NCBI RefSeq assembly: GCF_018141105.1
Contig: NZ_CP054839.1
Location: 5,022,001-5,086,000, forward strand
From: Saccharopolyspora erythraea
Lineage (GTDB): Bacteria > Actinomycetota > Actinomycetes > Mycobacteriales > Pseudonocardiaceae
Direction of reading: 5' to 3'
Length of the DNA stretch: 64,000 nucleotides
Made by a program: the position numbers and the translations under genes. Within the stretch, counting starts at the first letter, position 1. Each line of letters starts with the position of its first letter. This document shows positions 62,937-64,000 of this stretch, one piece after another. Under the pieces are notes generated by a model, which was not told the DNA's origin, did no database searches, and saw nothing but the letters and a program-made list of their open reading frames with translations.

Positions 62937-64000
62937 TCACCGTTTCGCGCGGCTCGCAGTCGAGAGCGCCCCGACGCTCACCATCATCACCAGCGCGCCG
63001 AGGATGCCGATGAAACCCGCCGTCCGCTCGGGTGATTCGAGCGGTCCGCCGCCGCCACCCGCGCGCTCGCGTTCCCGCTGCGCGAGCGCCGCCGCCGGGC
63101 GGCCCGCACGGCCCGGATTCACCGCGTATGTCACGTGCAGGACCGTCGTGGTCCGGACGGTGTGGCTAACGTCGGCCACCACGCCGTCGATCACCGGTCG
63201 CCCCGACACCGAAAGCGCGACGGCGGTGCCCCGGGCCACCCGGCACCGGTACTCGGAGCTCTCACCGGCGTCGAGCCATCCGATGTCCTCTCGGCAGTCC
63301 GCCGGTTCGCCTCCGACCACGACGTGGTCCAGCGGGATCGGCGAGGTGTTGCGCACCCGCACGTCGACCTCGGCCCGGCCGTCGCGGTCGGTCCCGGTAC
63401 CGGCTTCGGAGACCTCCAGCGCGATGCTCGGCCGGACGCCCTTCGTCGTGACCGAAGACGAATCCACCGCCATCGCACCGAGTGCGTCGCGTCCGGAGGC
63501 GGTCAGGTTGCTCACGACATCACCCGAACCTGCCCGGACGGCGCAGCGGACCTGCCGCCGCTCGCCCGGGCCCATGGTCGCCGGCAGCGGGTCGCACCGC
63601 GCCCCGTCTCCGGTCAGCGCCAGCCCGGAAAGCTCGGTGTTGCCGCTGTTGCGGAGCGCCAGCTCGTGCACCGCGTCGTCACCCTCCAGCACCATGCCGT
63701 GCTCCCGCGCGACCGCCAGCTCCAGCGCCGGGCGCAGCACGCGGACGACGTCCGCGGTCCGGGCGGTCACCGTCCTGCCGTCGGCGCTGGTGCCCCTGAC
63801 CCGCGCCGTCACCGAAGCGTCGCGCTCGCCGGCAGCGCCGGCGCAGGCGACCGCGACCGCCGCTCCTGGCGCGAGGGTCCCGAGGGGCTTGCGGCATCCG
63901 GAGCCGATGTCGAACTCGGCCAGCACGTCGTGCAGCTCCGTCCCGCCAGTGTTGGTGACCACCACGTCGTGGCTCACCACGTCCCCGGGGTGCGCCGCGC
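62937..64000 (-). CDS. Surface-anchored repeat protein (partial; N-terminus off the window)
   Basis: At least 354 codons are visible, and the frame is open to the right edge. The visible part is made of three or more beta-sandwich-like repeats with conserved segments (VVTNTGGTELHDV, ALRNSGNTELSGL, VRNTSPIPLDHVV). These resemble DUF11/CARDB-type extracellular domains. A linker and one C-terminal helix (FIGILGALVMMVSVGAL) ending in basic residues (RAKR) anchor it to the membrane. Paired cysteines recur in each repeat. It probably extends into the cell wall; the function is unknown. Confidence 0.75.
   Translation of the reverse strand, partial: AAHPGDVVSHDVVVTNTGGTELHDVLAEFDIGSGCRKPLGTLAPGAAVAVACAGAAGERDASVTARVRGTSADGRTVTARTADVVRVLRPALELAVAREHGMVLEGDDAVHELALRNSGNTELSGLALTGDGARCDPLPATMGPGERRQVRCAVRAGSGDVVSNLTASGRDALGAMAVDSSSVTTKGVRPSIALEVSEAGTGTDRDGRAEVDVRVRNTSPIPLDHVVVGGEPADCREDIGWLDAGESSEYRCRVARGTAVALSVSGRPVIDGVVADVSHTVRTTTVLHVTYAVNPGRAGRPAAALAQRERERAGGGGGPLESPERTAGFIGILGALVMMVSVGALSTASRAKR

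Overview
The window is high-GC actinomycete chromosome: GTG and TTG starts are common, genes are densely packed, and many neighbours share GTGA or ATGA stop/start overlaps. An EF-hand protein at 60417-60950 is nearly identical, from memory, to calerythrin of Saccharopolyspora erythraea. The source is therefore probably Saccharopolyspora, either S. erythraea or a close relative.

Left part (1-18.3 kb) is catabolic. Minus-strand genes at 1-4091 form a translationally coupled trans-4-hydroxyproline degradation operon: epimerase, deaminase, two FAD proteins and a small 2Fe-2S protein. An XRE-cupin regulator lies upstream and an 18-bp palindrome sits in front of the operon. At 4.97-8.7 kb three decayed genes surround one intact alpha/beta hydrolase. 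Next comes a minus-strand acyl-CoA carboxylase operon (AtuA-like protein, carboxyltransferase, biotin carboxylase, acyl-CoA dehydrogenase, TetR), with a TetR-type palindrome upstream. A divergent secreted S33 peptidase carries an 18-bp minisatellite in its signal peptide.

Middle part (18.3-28.1 kb): an FHA protein, an intact IS630-type element, a block of 55-bp tandem repeats and a long imperfect palindrome, two small membrane proteins, and a remnant of an acid phosphatase. Then comes a nucleoside-utilisation locus: ribokinase, nucleoside hydrolase and GntR on minus, MFS and adenosine deaminase on plus. Two TGTCWGACA sites lie between the divergent arms.

28.1-36.8 kb is a six-gene minus-strand operon headed by a Pls/PosA-type single-module NRPS (adenylation, thiolation, then a membrane domain with acyltransferase-like repeats). 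It also encodes a degenerate PPTase-like protein, a BPL-N amidotransferase-like protein, an M1 zinc-peptidase lipoprotein, a DDAH-type amidinohydrolase and a DUF1624-type membrane acyltransferase. I infer synthesis and processing of a cationic homopoly(amino acid) or short isopeptide. A TetR regulator, a siderophore-interacting protein/methyltransferase fusion, a YciO/Sua5 protein and a single-domain voltage-gated channel follow.

41.9-60.1 kb looks like a biosynthetic cluster without a PKS or NRPS, arranged as two divergent operons. Minus arm: two DegT/DnrJ aminotransferases, UbiA prenyltransferase, FAD oxidoreductase, two adenylate-forming enzymes, methyltransferase, CoA transferase. Plus arm: two Gfo/Idh/MocA dehydrogenases, TIM-barrel isomerase, M20 hydrolase, Ldh-type oxidoreductase, a small conserved protein, MFS exporter. 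Paired dehydrogenases and paired aminotransferases suggest two oxidation/transamination rounds on a sugar or cyclitol. The right end holds calerythrin, a nucleotide-sugar dehydrogenase, a small secreted protein and a partial surface protein.
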